Assembly: GCF_012927205.1 (NCBI RefSeq)
Contig: NZ_JABBGC010000003.1
Coordinates: 930,001-994,000, forward strand
DNA from: Chitinophaga fulva
GTDB lineage: Bacteria > Bacteroidota > Bacteroidia > Chitinophagales > Chitinophagaceae
Reading direction: 5' to 3'
Length of the DNA stretch: 64,000 bases
The position numbers and the translations under genes are program-made. The notes under the pieces were generated by a model. The model was not told where the DNA came from and did not search any database. It was given only the letters and a program-made list of their open reading frames with translations. Positions 24,984 through 34,223 of this stretch are shown in pieces (position 1 is the stretch's first letter; each line of letters opens with the position of its first letter).

Positions 24984-26066
24984 TCAATAAGCGTTCAGGT
25001 TGGCATCAGCACTGGTACCTTTTATCTTAATGACTGGCGATCCTTCGTTACCACCACCTGACTGTGCTTTGTAGCTCAGGGTGCTGGATGTTTTATTGGA
25101 AATTACGTTTTTCAGTTCCAGGCTGCCGGTGCTCAGATCACCTGTTACCATCACCACATCCAGTTGCAGCGGTAATTTACGTGGCAGGTTCATCTTCAGA
25201 TCGGAGAAAGTCAGTATCAGATCGGCGCCTTTAAAGCCCGGCACTACCTTCTTGATGTTCAGGTCACCATAGGTGATCTTCATGGAGATATCAGATACCA
25301 GGTCACCGATGTTGGTGTCTGAAAATGCTACATGGCCGTTGACCTTTTCTACCCGCTGTATCTTATAATCATCATAATTGGCGGCCAGCTTCAGTGTTCC
25401 CAGGTTGGTAACGGTGTAGTTGCTGTAATTGGAACTCACGTCCAGCAGGTCCAGCTGCTCTGCTTTCAGGTTGGAATAGTTACCCTTCAACACTACTTTA
25501 TTGGCTTTACCGATACGGCCCCTGTCGCAGTAGTTGAGTCTCAGCTGCAAGTCAGCCGCATCACGGATATCATAAGAACAATAATTGAGTGCCAGTTCTG
25601 CAGGGAAACTGAATTTATCTGCCACCACGTCCCCGAAGTTGTTCTCTACTTTCAGCCGGGAAAGGCTTTCGGGAATAAACACATCGTAGTCTATATTAAC
25701 GTAGTCTTTGGAATCTTTTTTACTGCCCCAGGAAAACCAGGACCCGCCTGATTTGGAGGGGTTATAGGAGGTATTGATGGACACGTTGGCACCGCTTTGG
25801 TTGGCATCAATATTTACGCTTTCGGCGATTCCCTGTGCTTCCTGGTCATTTTTACCAAAGCCGGTAATGGTGATGGCTGCTTTGATTTCATTTTTATTCC
25901 AGATATGGAATACCACCTTGCCATATTTGTTGCTCAGGCTGAAAGCCGTGCCGGCGCTAACGGTAAATTCTTTGCGGATGGTTTTTTTATACGTTACGTC
26001 ACCATTGGTGGCAAAAGTGAACAGCGGCAATACAAGGCATAACAGCAAACTAAATTTCAGCTTCAT
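24984..26066 (-). CDS. DUF4097-like beta-helix envelope protein
   Basis: A 360-residue protein from ATG 26066, which yields a clean signal peptide (MKLKFSLLLCLVLPLFTFA). An ATG at 26132 would lie inside the anti-sigma gene and add 22 charged residues. The mature part starts with KTIRKEFTVSAGTAFSLSNKYGKVVFHIWN, then repeated short strands (LKVENNFGDVVADKF, LRLNYCDRGRIG, LKLAANYDDYKI), as in DUF4097 adhesin-like proteins. The start overlaps the anti-sigma gene by 17 bp, so translation is likely coupled. Confidence 0.82.
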   Translation of the reverse strand: MKLKFSLLLCLVLPLFTFATNGDVTYKKTIRKEFTVSAGTAFSLSNKYGKVVFHIWNKNEIKAAITITGFGKNDQEAQGIAESVNIDANQSGANVSINTSYNPSKSGGSWFSWGSKKDSKDYVNIDYDVFIPESLSRLKVENNFGDVVADKFSFPAELALNYCSYDIRDAADLQLRLNYCDRGRIGKANKVVLKGNYSNLKAEQLDLLDVSSNYSNYTVTNLGTLKLAANYDDYKIQRVEKVNGHVAFSDTNIGDLVSDISMKITYGDLNIKKVVPGFKGADLILTFSDLKMNLPRKLPLQLDVVMVTGDLSTGSLELKNVISNKTSSTLSYKAQSGGGNEGSPVIKIKGTSADANLNAY

Positions 26067-26610
26067 ATTGTTTTTTTGTGTGAGTAGTGGGAGCTGCGTG
26101 TTTTTCATGCAACTCTTCGAGGATTTTGTCAAACAGCTCCAGTTTGAGCTGATAATAACGGATCATGGCGCCCCGGATTCTTTGGTTGCCCGGATTGTTT
26201 TTCAGCTCATTCTCCAGTGTTTTATAGGTATCGTTACGTAACTGCAATTCTTGTCGTGCGGCACTGTCAAGCCCCAGCTCATTGACCGGATAGGCATTGA
26301 TGAGTTCCAGCTTTTCGTTGATCCGGTTGGAATAATACACTTTGGCATCCTGCATTTCCGGTATCACAACGGCGAGGTCCTGCTGTTGCTGTTGTTTATG
26401 CCTGGCGATATAAAACAGTACGGCGGCGTTGACCAACAATACTGCGATAACGGCGGCTTTGAACCAGTTTTTGCCCAGCAGCGAAACTACTCTGCCTTTA
26501 CGGCCTCCTTCCAACTCTCTTTCCAATGCGTCCCACACCCTGGGCGAAGGTCCGGGCTCCTCAAACGCGTCCCGGTGCTGTTGGATAAAACTTTCAAAAT
26601 TTTCCGGCAT
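26050..26610 (-). CDS. Putative anti-sigma factor, single transmembrane
   Basis: A 186-residue protein. The cytoplasmic N-terminus (1-45, with PGPSPRVWDALERELEG) is followed by one transmembrane helix (about 50-70, FKAAVIAVLLVNAAVLFYIA). A helical periplasmic part with QQQQQ and charged heptads completes it. The start overlaps the sigma factor stop by one base (TAATG), the usual arrangement for an ECF sigma and its membrane anti-sigma. No zinc-binding HxxxCxxC motif is present, so it is not a ZAS-type anti-sigma. Function is inferred from position and topology. Confidence 0.72.
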   Translation of the reverse strand: MPENFESFIQQHRDAFEEPGPSPRVWDALERELEGGRKGRVVSLLGKNWFKAAVIAVLLVNAAVLFYIARHKQQQQQDLAVVIPEMQDAKVYYSNRINEKLELINAYPVNELGLDSAARQELQLRNDTYKTLENELKNNPGNQRIRGAMIRYYQLKLELFDKILEELHEKHAAPTTHTKKQYEAEI

Positions 26611-27176
26611 TAACGAATAAGATTTTGCTGTTTTACAATTTGTCTTACTTTTTCTTTAGCCCGCATGTACTGGGTTTTCACGGTAGATTCCGTAATCCCC
26701 ATCATGTCGGCGATCTCACGGTGAGAGTAGTCCTCAAACAGGTAGAGATTCAGTACGGTACGGTATCCCTGCGGCAGTCCGTGAATGGCTGACTTGACAG
26801 CGGACACGGTCCAGGTGAAGGAATCCTCGTCTATACCTGCTTCTTCTGCTACTTCCACTTCTTCCACTTCTTCAAAGTACACTTTTTTCTTTCTGAGATT
26901 ATTCAGGCAGTGGTTGACCACTATCCTTTTAATCCACGCTGTCACACTCGCTTCGCGCTCCAGCTTGCCGATGTTACGGTGTACCTGTATGAAGGCCTCC
27001 TGTAAGGTATCTTCCGCATCACTAACGTTACCCGTCATACGCAAACAGATGTTGTACATGGCAGCGGCATAAGCATTATACAGTTCGCGAAATGCGCGAA
27101 CATCCCCTCTTTTGCAGCGGTCTATTACATTCCCGTCTAATTGCGTCTGATTCAAGTTATTGGCTGATGCTTTCAT
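26610..27176 (-). CDS. ECF-type RNA polymerase sigma factor
   Basis: A 188-residue sigma-70-family factor of the ECF class. Region 2 is FRELYNAYAAAMYNICLRMT with the core-binding segment DAEDTLQEAFIQVHRNI. Region 4 is LPQGYRTVLNLYLFEDYSHREIADMMGITESTVKTQYMRAKEKV, a typical helix-turn-helix. It heads an operon of sigma, anti-sigma, DUF4097-like and DUF2807 genes, which suggests an envelope-stress regulon. Upstream (27177-27429) is AT-rich and contains the operon promoter, which I could not place. Confidence 0.93.
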   Translation of the reverse strand: MKASANNLNQTQLDGNVIDRCKRGDVRAFRELYNAYAAAMYNICLRMTGNVSDAEDTLQEAFIQVHRNIGKLEREASVTAWIKRIVVNHCLNNLRKKKVYFEEVEEVEVAEEAGIDEDSFTWTVSAVKSAIHGLPQGYRTVLNLYLFEDYSHREIADMMGITESTVKTQYMRAKEKVRQIVKQQNLIR

Positions 27177-27429
27177 TATAAAGACAATGATTGTAAAAAA
27201 GGTTGCATGTGGTAAGGCCGTTCTTTCGAAATTTTCTACGACTGATACTAAAGCCTCGTTAAAAAATTATACTTAAATATCTAATTATAAATATTTTATA
27301 TAGATATATACCTGTAATGTCTCCTTAAAAATTTTTTATAAAATTACCGGGAAGCCTGCTTTTCCTGTTTTAAAATCCACCAAACCCTGCTTTTTTGTGA
27401 CGAAACACGATTTTTAGGTAACAGGCAGT

Positions 27430-27462
27430 AAACGCAGCCCTGACGAAAAGGGCCGCGTTTTT
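27430..27462. terminator. Terminator of receptor copy 1
   Basis: AAACGCAGCCC (27430-27440) pairs with GGGCCGCGTTT (27450-27460) with one mismatch. The same hairpin follows copy 2 at 30091-30123, showing that the downstream flank was duplicated with the gene. Confidence 0.75.
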
Positions 27463-27492
27463 CCATCCTTATATATACCTAAAAAACCATCT

Positions 27493-29967
27493 TTAGTTCC
27501 CTCCTTTTACACGGTTTTGTTCTGCTTCCAGGCCGGTCTCACGATTGCGGGCTGCTTTCACATTGCTGTTACCGAAGCGGTAGTTGAAGGAAAGCCTTAC
27601 CTGCCGTGAATCCCATCTGTTGAATATGGAGGTAGTGCGCCCAACATTCTCAAATTGGCCACGGAAATAATTCGTTCTGAACACATCGGTCACGCCCAGC
27701 TTCACGGAACCTTTGCCTTTCAATACTTTCTGCTGCACGCCCAGGTCCAGGCCATACATGGCTTTCATTCTGAACAGCCCTTCATCAGCCAGCTGCGGGG
27801 AAACATAGAAGAATACCGCCTCTGCGCTCATATCTTTCGTTATAGTGAATGTCTGTTGGGTACGTCCAAAAAAACCGAAAGAAGAAAGTTTCACGTTGTT
27901 TTTGTCTACTACGGTTTCGTACATACTATGACTAAGTGATGCCGTCGTGAAAGACGTCCACCATTTGGTGATCGGCACCGTAGCAGAGATATTCAGGTTG
28001 AAAACATCTGACTTGGCCACATTCTGATACCTGTAGCGTATGGCCGAAGTGTCCCCGCTGACAGGGTCTACTGCTGCTTCGAGGATCTTGGTCATCATAT
28101 CTTTGGTATGGGTATAGGCCAATGAAGTAGTCAAAAACTCCCTAAACGTGTGCGTAACCTCAAAGTTGTTGGAATACTGCGGCTTCAGGCCCGGATTACC
28201 GGCTATCCTGGTATAACGGTCCAGGTAAAACTCAAACGGATTGAGCTCTTCATAGTCCGGACGCTGAATACGGCGGCTGTAGGTCAGGCCCAGGGTATTG
28301 TTCTTGTTCAGCTGATAACTCATAGCGGCACTGGGGAACAGGTTGAAGTAACTGGAATCGTTCCTGATTTCCTTCGCCTGCTGGTCCTGGGTGAATGCTG
28401 AGTTACCGGTGATATGGGTTTGTTCACCACGCAAGCCTATCTGCACAAATACCTTTTTGAATTGTTTGTTGATATTGATATAGGCTGCATTGATGTTTTC
28501 CTTATAAATAAAGTGGTTGGAACGCCGCTCGTCTTTAATCCAGCTGCCGGTACGCAGGGAGTCAAAGCGGGCATCGTTGTCAGTAGTCACAAAGCTGACT
28601 TTAGCACCTGCTTCCAGTTTGGCCTGGCCTTTCAGCGGATGTACATAATCAATTTTTGCAGATTTGATCTCAATGCTGGAAGGCTGGCCATTGCGGGACG
28701 TATCGCTGTTCAGCAATGCTTTATCGGCGCCATCCCGGTTGAGGGCAAAGATGGAAGAGTTCAGCTTCTGGGTAATCCGGGCATAATCCAGGTCTATGTT
28801 CAGTTCCTTGCCGGTAGAATCCAGGATACCGCGGTAGTTCAGGTTGTAAGCGCCACGCTGCCATCTGCCGCTTTCCCCGCTGTTGGTATGCAGGATAGAA
28901 TCAACCAGGTTACCGTTACCAATTTTGGTGATGGCATCGCTGGACATATTACGGTCCCGGCGGCTCAGGTCGGCCATTACACCAAGTGTATGATTTTTGG
29001 AGATGAAATAATCCATTCCAATTTTACCTCCCTGGTAATCAGATTTCTGGTCTGTGCCCGTGTTTTGATCAAATACCTGGTAACGGCCTTCATTGGTCAT
29101 GGTACGATATACGCCTAACTCCTGCTCTTGTCTGCGATAACTATAATTATAGGAACCAAAGATGTTCACCTTTTCGTTGCGATGGTTCAGATTCAGCGCT
29201 CCGTTAGCGCGACTTCTGACTCCCTGTGAAACGCCCAGGTTCACGTTACCGTTGGTACCGTAGCTTTTGTTCTTTTTCAGTTTCAGGTTAATGATACCGG
29301 CATTACCGGCAGCATCGTATTTGGCGGAAGGATTGGCGATCAGTTCGATCTGTTCAAGGTTGGAAGCCGGCATGCTTTTCAGCAGTTCAGCCACATCCTG
29401 TGAGGTCATATTGGTGGGCTTACCATCAATCATAATTACCACGCCACCTTTTCCTTTCATGGAGATGTTACCATCTTTATCTACGTTGATGGTAGGTGAT
29501 TTTTCCAGTACTTCCATCGCGTTACCACCGGCGGCGGTGATGCTGCTTTCTACGTTCACCACCATTTTATCAGCCTTCTGTTCTATGAAAGGCTTGCGGG
29601 CGGTAACATCTACTGCTTTCAGGCTTTTGGAGGCAGCTTCCATAGCGAGGGCAGGAACAGTCACCCCGGAAGCGCCTACCTCAAAGGGTTTGCTGTAAGC
29701 CCTGTTCATTCCTACGGCTGCTGCCGCGATCAGGTACTTGCCTTGTTTTATCTGTTCAAATTCATATTTACCATTGATATCTGCAATGGCTCCTTTTACG
29801 AGAGAGGAATCGCCTGCCTTTAGCAGGGTAATGGTGGCAAATTCCACCGGCTGTTCGCCGGTACGGATTACTTTACCGGCTACTTTAGGGCCGTTTTGTG
29901 CTTGGGAAGTTAACGCGGCGCTTATCATTCCTGCTGTTAATACAAACGCTGTCAAAATTGATTTCAT
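27493..29967 (-). CDS. Outer-membrane beta-barrel receptor (TonB-dependent type), tandem copy 1
   Basis: An 824-residue receptor. It has a signal peptide (MKSILTAFVLTAGMISAALTSQA) and a carboxypeptidase-regulatory-like domain (about 25-110; GKVIRTGEQPVEFATITL). The plug domain is around 125-235 (GGNAMEVLEKSPTINVDKDG and GKGGVVIMIDGKPTNM) and a barrel with an outer-membrane beta-barrel-family C-terminus follows. The barrel ends VRLSFNYRFGN; an unusual 20-residue soluble tail follows. It is very close to the next gene upstream, with near identity in the first ~250 residues and more change in the barrel loops. Ligand unknown. Confidence 0.9.
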   Translation of the reverse strand: MKSILTAFVLTAGMISAALTSQAQNGPKVAGKVIRTGEQPVEFATITLLKAGDSSLVKGAIADINGKYEFEQIKQGKYLIAAAAVGMNRAYSKPFEVGASGVTVPALAMEAASKSLKAVDVTARKPFIEQKADKMVVNVESSITAAGGNAMEVLEKSPTINVDKDGNISMKGKGGVVIMIDGKPTNMTSQDVAELLKSMPASNLEQIELIANPSAKYDAAGNAGIINLKLKKNKSYGTNGNVNLGVSQGVRSRANGALNLNHRNEKVNIFGSYNYSYRRQEQELGVYRTMTNEGRYQVFDQNTGTDQKSDYQGGKIGMDYFISKNHTLGVMADLSRRDRNMSSDAITKIGNGNLVDSILHTNSGESGRWQRGAYNLNYRGILDSTGKELNIDLDYARITQKLNSSIFALNRDGADKALLNSDTSRNGQPSSIEIKSAKIDYVHPLKGQAKLEAGAKVSFVTTDNDARFDSLRTGSWIKDERRSNHFIYKENINAAYININKQFKKVFVQIGLRGEQTHITGNSAFTQDQQAKEIRNDSSYFNLFPSAAMSYQLNKNNTLGLTYSRRIQRPDYEELNPFEFYLDRYTRIAGNPGLKPQYSNNFEVTHTFREFLTTSLAYTHTKDMMTKILEAAVDPVSGDTSAIRYRYQNVAKSDVFNLNISATVPITKWWTSFTTASLSHSMYETVVDKNNVKLSSFGFFGRTQQTFTITKDMSAEAVFFYVSPQLADEGLFRMKAMYGLDLGVQQKVLKGKGSVKLGVTDVFRTNYFRGQFENVGRTTSIFNRWDSRQVRLSFNYRFGNSNVKAARNRETGLEAEQNRVKGGN

Positions 29968-30090
29968 ACGAGGGCGGATTAGAATTTTTCTGATTTTAGG
30001 TTCAAGTTACCGGGAAGCCTTCTTTTCCTGTTTTAAAATCCACCAAACTCTCCTTTTTTGTGACGAATAGCCAATTTCAGGTGGGGTAGA

Positions 30091-30123
30091 AAACGCAGCC
30101 CTGACGAAAAGGGCCGCGTTTTT
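30091..30123. terminator. Terminator of receptor copy 2
   Basis: The same hairpin as at 27430-27462: AAACGCAGCCC with GGGCCGCGTTT and T on the far side. About 160 bp around it match the flank of copy 1 almost base for base. Confidence 0.75.
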
Positions 30124-30153
30124 CCATCCTTATATATACCTAAAAAACCATCT

Positions 30154-32631
30154 TTAGTTCCCTCCTTGTTTAACACGGTTTTGTTCTGCTTCCAGACCTG
30201 TTTCACGGGTACGGGCTGCTTTCACATTGCTGTTACCGAAGCGGTAGTTGAAGGAAAGGCGTACCTGGCGTACATCGTTTCTGCTGACCAGTGCGGTAGT
30301 CCTGCCGGCGTTGTCAAATGAACCACGGAAATATTGGGTATTGAAAACGTCTGCCACGCTCAGCTTCAGTGTTCCTTTACCTTTCAGCACTTTCTGTTGT
30401 AAGCCGAGGTCCAGGCCATACATGGACTTCATTCTGAACAACCCTTCTTCCAGTACCTGCGGCGCTACATAGAGGAAAGTAACTTCTGCGGCGGTGTTTT
30501 TAGCAAGCGTGAAAGTCTGTTGTGTGCGGCCAAAGAAACCGAAGGAAGAAAGTTTTACGTTGTTCTTATCTACCACTGTTTCATACATATTATAGGACAG
30601 AGATGCTGTTGTAAAAGAAGTCCACCATTTGGTGATAGGAATTGGCACAGACACGTTCAGGTTGAAGTTGTCGGCCTTGGCCACGTTCTGATACCGGTAA
30701 CGCACCGCTGAAGTATCTCCGCTGGCAGGGTCCACAGCTGCTTCCAGTATTCTCGTCATCATATCTTTGGTATGGGTGTATCCCAGTGAAGTGATCAGGA
30801 ACTCCTTGAAGGTGTGGGTAAGTTCAAAGCTATTGGAATACTGCGGCCTCAGATTCGGGTTACCAGCTTGTTTCGTATAGCGGTCCAGGTAAGACTCGAA
30901 TGGATTCAGCTCTTCATAATCCGGGCGCTGGATACGACGGCTGTAGGTCAATCCAAATGTGTTGTCCTTGTTCAGCTGGTAAGTCAACGCAGCGCTGGGG
31001 AACAGGTTGAAATAGCTGGAATCATTTTTCACCACTTTCAATTGTTCCTTTTGTGTTGACTCAGAATTGCCACTGATATGTGTTTGCTCACCACGCAGCC
31101 CTATCTGAACATGCAGTTTTTTGAACTGTTTGCTGAAATTAACGTAAGCGGCATTGATGTTTTCTTTATAAATAAAGTGATTGGAACGGTTTTCATCTTT
31201 TATCCAGTTGCCCATGCGCAGGGAATCAAAACGGGCGTCGTTGTCTGTGGTCACAAAGCTGGTTTTCAGGCCGGCTTCCAGTTTGGCGCCTCCTTTCAAC
31301 GGATGCACATAATCTATTTTTGCCGTTTTGATTTCAATGCTGGAAGGCTGATTGTTGCGGGATGTATCGCTGCCCAATATGCCTTTGTTAGCACCATCAC
31401 GGCTAATCGCAAAGATGGAAGAAGTTTGTTTGTTCGTGTTACGGGCATAATCCACGTCGATGTTCAGTTCTTTGCCGGTTGAATCCAGGACACCGCGATA
31501 GTTCAGGTTGTAAGCACCACGCTGCCATCTGCCGTTATCAGTGGAAGTAGTATGCAGGATAGAGTCGATGATGGAACCATTTCCTATTTTGGTATTGGCT
31601 TCAGCAGGACTGTTACGGTCCCGGCGGGCCACATCTGCCATTACACCGATTGTATGATTTTTGGAGATAAAATAGTCTAACCCCAGTTTGGCTGCATGGT
31701 AGTCTGATTTGTTTATGTCAATATTATTCTGATCAAATACCTGGTAACGGCCTTCGTTAGTCATGGTGCGGTACACGTCCAGGTTTTGCTGTTGTTCGCG
31801 GTGGCTATAGTTATAAGAACCGAACAGGTTCACCTTTTCATTACGGTGGTTCAGGTTGATGCCCCCGTTGACGCGAGGCTTGAGACCCTGTGCAGCCGCC
31901 AGGCTCACGTTACCATTAGTACCGTAGTTCTTGTTCTTTTTCAGTTTCAGGTTGATGATACCCGCATTACCGGCAGCATCATATTTAGCGGAAGGATTGG
32001 CGATCAGTTCTATTTGTTCCAGGTTGGAAGCCGGCATGCTTTTCAGCAGTTCAGTCACTTCCTGGGAAGACATGTTAGTGGGTTTGCCATCGATCATGAT
32101 GATAACGCCGCCTTTTCCTTTCATGGAGATGTTACCGTCTTTGTCTACATTGATGGTAGGTGATTTTTCCAATACTTCCATCGCGTTGCCACCGGCGGCG
32201 GTGATGCTACTTTCCACGTTCACCACCATTTTATCGGCTTTCTGTTCTATGAAAGGCTTGCGGGCAGTGACGTCTACTGCTTTCAGGCTTTTGGAAGCAG
32301 CTTCCATGGCGAGAGCAGGAACAGCTACACCCGCAGCGCCCACCTCAAAGGGTTTGCTGTAAGCTTTGTTCATTCCTACGGCTGCCGCCGCGATCAGGTA
32401 CTTGCCTTGTTTTATCTGTTCAAATTCATATTTACCGTTGATATCTGCAATAGCTCCTTTTACGAGAGAGGAATCGCCGGCCTTCAGCAGGGTAACGGTG
32501 GCAAATTCTACAGGTTGCTCGCCGGCACGGATCACTTTACCGGCTACTTTAGGTCCGTTTTGTGCTTGGGTAGTTAACGCGGCGCTTATCATTCCTGCTG
32601 TTAATGCAAACGCTGTCAAAATTGATTTCAT
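30154..32631 (-). CDS. Outer-membrane beta-barrel receptor (TonB-dependent type), tandem copy 2
   Basis: An 825-residue paralogue of the gene at 27493 with the same order: signal peptide, carboxypeptidase-regulatory-like domain, plug (GKGGVIIMIDGKPTNM), barrel and soluble tail ending RVKQGGN. It is the promoter-proximal copy: three 17-bp direct repeats lie 110-150 bp upstream, and copy 1 lies behind its terminator with only a short duplicated leader. Differences between copies cluster in surface-loop-like stretches of the barrel (for example HREQQQNLDV against YRRQEQELGV). This fits divergence of ligand or phage recognition. Ligand unknown. Confidence 0.9.
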   Translation of the reverse strand: MKSILTAFALTAGMISAALTTQAQNGPKVAGKVIRAGEQPVEFATVTLLKAGDSSLVKGAIADINGKYEFEQIKQGKYLIAAAAVGMNKAYSKPFEVGAAGVAVPALAMEAASKSLKAVDVTARKPFIEQKADKMVVNVESSITAAGGNAMEVLEKSPTINVDKDGNISMKGKGGVIIMIDGKPTNMSSQEVTELLKSMPASNLEQIELIANPSAKYDAAGNAGIINLKLKKNKNYGTNGNVSLAAAQGLKPRVNGGINLNHRNEKVNLFGSYNYSHREQQQNLDVYRTMTNEGRYQVFDQNNIDINKSDYHAAKLGLDYFISKNHTIGVMADVARRDRNSPAEANTKIGNGSIIDSILHTTSTDNGRWQRGAYNLNYRGVLDSTGKELNIDVDYARNTNKQTSSIFAISRDGANKGILGSDTSRNNQPSSIEIKTAKIDYVHPLKGGAKLEAGLKTSFVTTDNDARFDSLRMGNWIKDENRSNHFIYKENINAAYVNFSKQFKKLHVQIGLRGEQTHISGNSESTQKEQLKVVKNDSSYFNLFPSAALTYQLNKDNTFGLTYSRRIQRPDYEELNPFESYLDRYTKQAGNPNLRPQYSNSFELTHTFKEFLITSLGYTHTKDMMTRILEAAVDPASGDTSAVRYRYQNVAKADNFNLNVSVPIPITKWWTSFTTASLSYNMYETVVDKNNVKLSSFGFFGRTQQTFTLAKNTAAEVTFLYVAPQVLEEGLFRMKSMYGLDLGLQQKVLKGKGTLKLSVADVFNTQYFRGSFDNAGRTTALVSRNDVRQVRLSFNYRFGNSNVKAARTRETGLEAEQNRVKQGGN

Positions 32632-33116
32632 ATAAGGGCGGATTTAGAATTTTTCTGGTTTTTTAGATTTTAGATTGTTCCCGGTTACCGTTCAGTCGGT
32701 TTTCTGATGAATCCCTTCTTAAAGAACCTTAGTTAATATACTACAGTGGTTTGTCAACTACAGTAGCTCATCAACTACATTGTAAAAATATGTACCATGC
32801 AATACATAGTACCAAATCTTTACACGAACGGTCTGTAAGTAAGGATGAACGGCAACAAGTGGCTGGAACAATAAGAAGACGACCCAAAAAAGGAAATGTT
32901 TCACCCCGGAAGCCGGGGAAGTTCCTAAGGTAATTTAGGGGTACAGGCGGTTAAAAAGGCCGGAAGAACGGTACAAATTAGCGAGCACAAGCCTAAAATA
33001 GGTCAGGAAACATCAAAAAAGCCAGGCAGGCATCCCCCGAAGGGGAAAGAAAAAAGAAGAAAAAGCCAGGAATTTCCCCCAAAAGACGAAAATATGGGGA
33101 GTTTTAGGGAGGAAAT
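32632..33116. other. 485-bp gap: receptor promoter region and A/G-rich tract
   Basis: Bases 32741-32784 hold three 17-bp direct repeats (listed separately). From 32840 to 33110 the plus strand is purine-rich, with a CCCC-CGAA-GGGG hairpin at about 33034-33046. GCCAGG is repeated at about 33020 and 33064, possibly a terminator zone for the DUF2167 gene. A 60-codon open frame at 32751-32933 is not supported. Confidence 0.5.
32741..32784. promoter_or_regulatory. Three 17-bp direct repeats upstream of receptor copy 2
   Basis: CTACA recurs at 32741, 32758 and 32775, exactly 17 bp apart. The first two units share CTACAGT-G and the ending TCAA. The last reads TACATTGTA, a near-palindrome. This is a plausible multi-site operator or activator array; the binding protein is unknown. 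Confidence 0.65.
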
Positions 33117-34040
33117 TTAATTCAGTCGCTCGTCTACACGAAAAAGCTCCTTAGGCATCTCCTTCCGGCGATGAATGTATTGCATGACATATATAAATAG
33201 TACCATTAACAGGGACACCACTATGAACAACCAGGTATTGAGCAGTCCCTGGAAGAAGTGATGGGCATCAAGGATCTCTCCCATTCTGAGCACTTTTTCA
33301 GTCCAGGCGGCCATCCGGTCGGTATGGGGATTAAAGTCCAGGTACCGTTGCCCCACCGGCAGGTGTACCCGGGCGCACATCGCTGGCATCAGTGCCTGCA
33401 ATGTTTCCAGTTGGCCGCTATGCGCTACCGCAGTCAGGCACAACGCGCCGGTACGCGTAAGAATCCTCAGTTCATAATTAAGGACGGAGGCACTTTTGCC
33501 CAATTGCAGGATGCGGGCCAGGTGCAGGGTATTATTGAATTCATGGTATACAGGTGGCGATGCCCAGTACATATCGGTTACCGTATTCAGCCCCCTCTTG
33601 CTGCGCCAGTTATTATCCTGCAGCAGGTGCTGTTGCATTTTCTGCATCAGCGCACCATAATTAAGTTGCCGTGCTTCAGGTTGACTCAAGTACCCTGATT
33701 CATCCATAGAGATTTCAATACCGAAGAGAGCATTTTCCGTCCGGCTGCCAGGCTTGGGCAACAACAGGCCCAGGAAACCCGGATTTTGCGGATTTCCCCA
33801 GAGACGCTCTACCAATGTCCGGCCCTGTATCGCATTCAGAAAGCGATACCCGTTCGGCACTGACAGTACAACGCCGTTATTGAGAACAACCTTTCCCTCC
33901 TGATAAGTAAAAGATGCCGTGAGCCGGTCTTCCGGACCGAGCAAATCATACCGGTCCAGACCGTCTTCTCCAACACTGGCAAAAGCCCGGGAAATGACGA
34001 CAAAACAAGTGAGTATACAATATGCAAAAACCTTTCGCAT
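33117..34040 (-). CDS. DUF2167 family membrane protein
   Basis: A 307-residue protein with an N-terminal signal-like segment (CILTCFVVISRAFA) and one C-terminal transmembrane helix (about 262-282, TWLFIVVSLLMVLFIYVMQY). The DUF2167 core is visible: VVLSVPNGYRFLNAIQGRTL, WGNPQNPGFLGLLLPK, IEISMDESGYLSQPEARQL and NYGALMQKMQ. It is therefore mostly extracytoplasmic and membrane-anchored. The function of the family is unknown. A TTTCCGTAA/TTACGGAAA dyad lies about 120 bp upstream. Confidence 0.85.
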   Translation of the reverse strand: MRKVFAYCILTCFVVISRAFASVGEDGLDRYDLLGPEDRLTASFTYQEGKVVLNNGVVLSVPNGYRFLNAIQGRTLVERLWGNPQNPGFLGLLLPKPGSRTENALFGIEISMDESGYLSQPEARQLNYGALMQKMQQHLLQDNNWRSKRGLNTVTDMYWASPPVYHEFNNTLHLARILQLGKSASVLNYELRILTRTGALCLTAVAHSGQLETLQALMPAMCARVHLPVGQRYLDFNPHTDRMAAWTEKVLRMGEILDAHHFFQGLLNTWLFIVVSLLMVLFIYVMQYIHRRKEMPKELFRVDERLN

Positions 34041-34157
34041 AAAACCGTTTGGATGGTTTAATGGCTCAACAAAAAATGGACATGGTAAGGTCTTGGTACG
34101 ATAGGGATAAAATTACTACAGATGGCTGCCACCAAGGCGCACAGGTACAGGGTCTAA

Positions 34158-34187
34158 TTTCCGTAATGGTAGTGCCAGTTACGGAAA
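34158..34187. promoter_or_regulatory. Perfect 9-bp inverted repeat, candidate operator
   Basis: TTTCCGTAA (34158-34166) and TTACGGAAA (34179-34187) are separated by 12 bp, with centres 21 bp apart (two helical turns). It lies between the DUF2167 gene start and the hemerythrin gene end and has no T-run, so an operator fits better than a terminator. Confidence 0.5.
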
Positions 34188-34223
34188 CTACTCATTGTTC
34201 GCATAACCAAGATATAAAAACTT

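Noticed and set aside
27493..32631. SusC-type starch utilisation system
   Set aside because: Neither receptor copy has a SusD-like partner, and no glycoside hydrolase is nearby; the proteins are of the general outer-membrane barrel family.
32741..32784. CRISPR array
   Set aside because: Only three 17-bp units with no separate spacers and no cas genes; direct repeats of an operator fit better.
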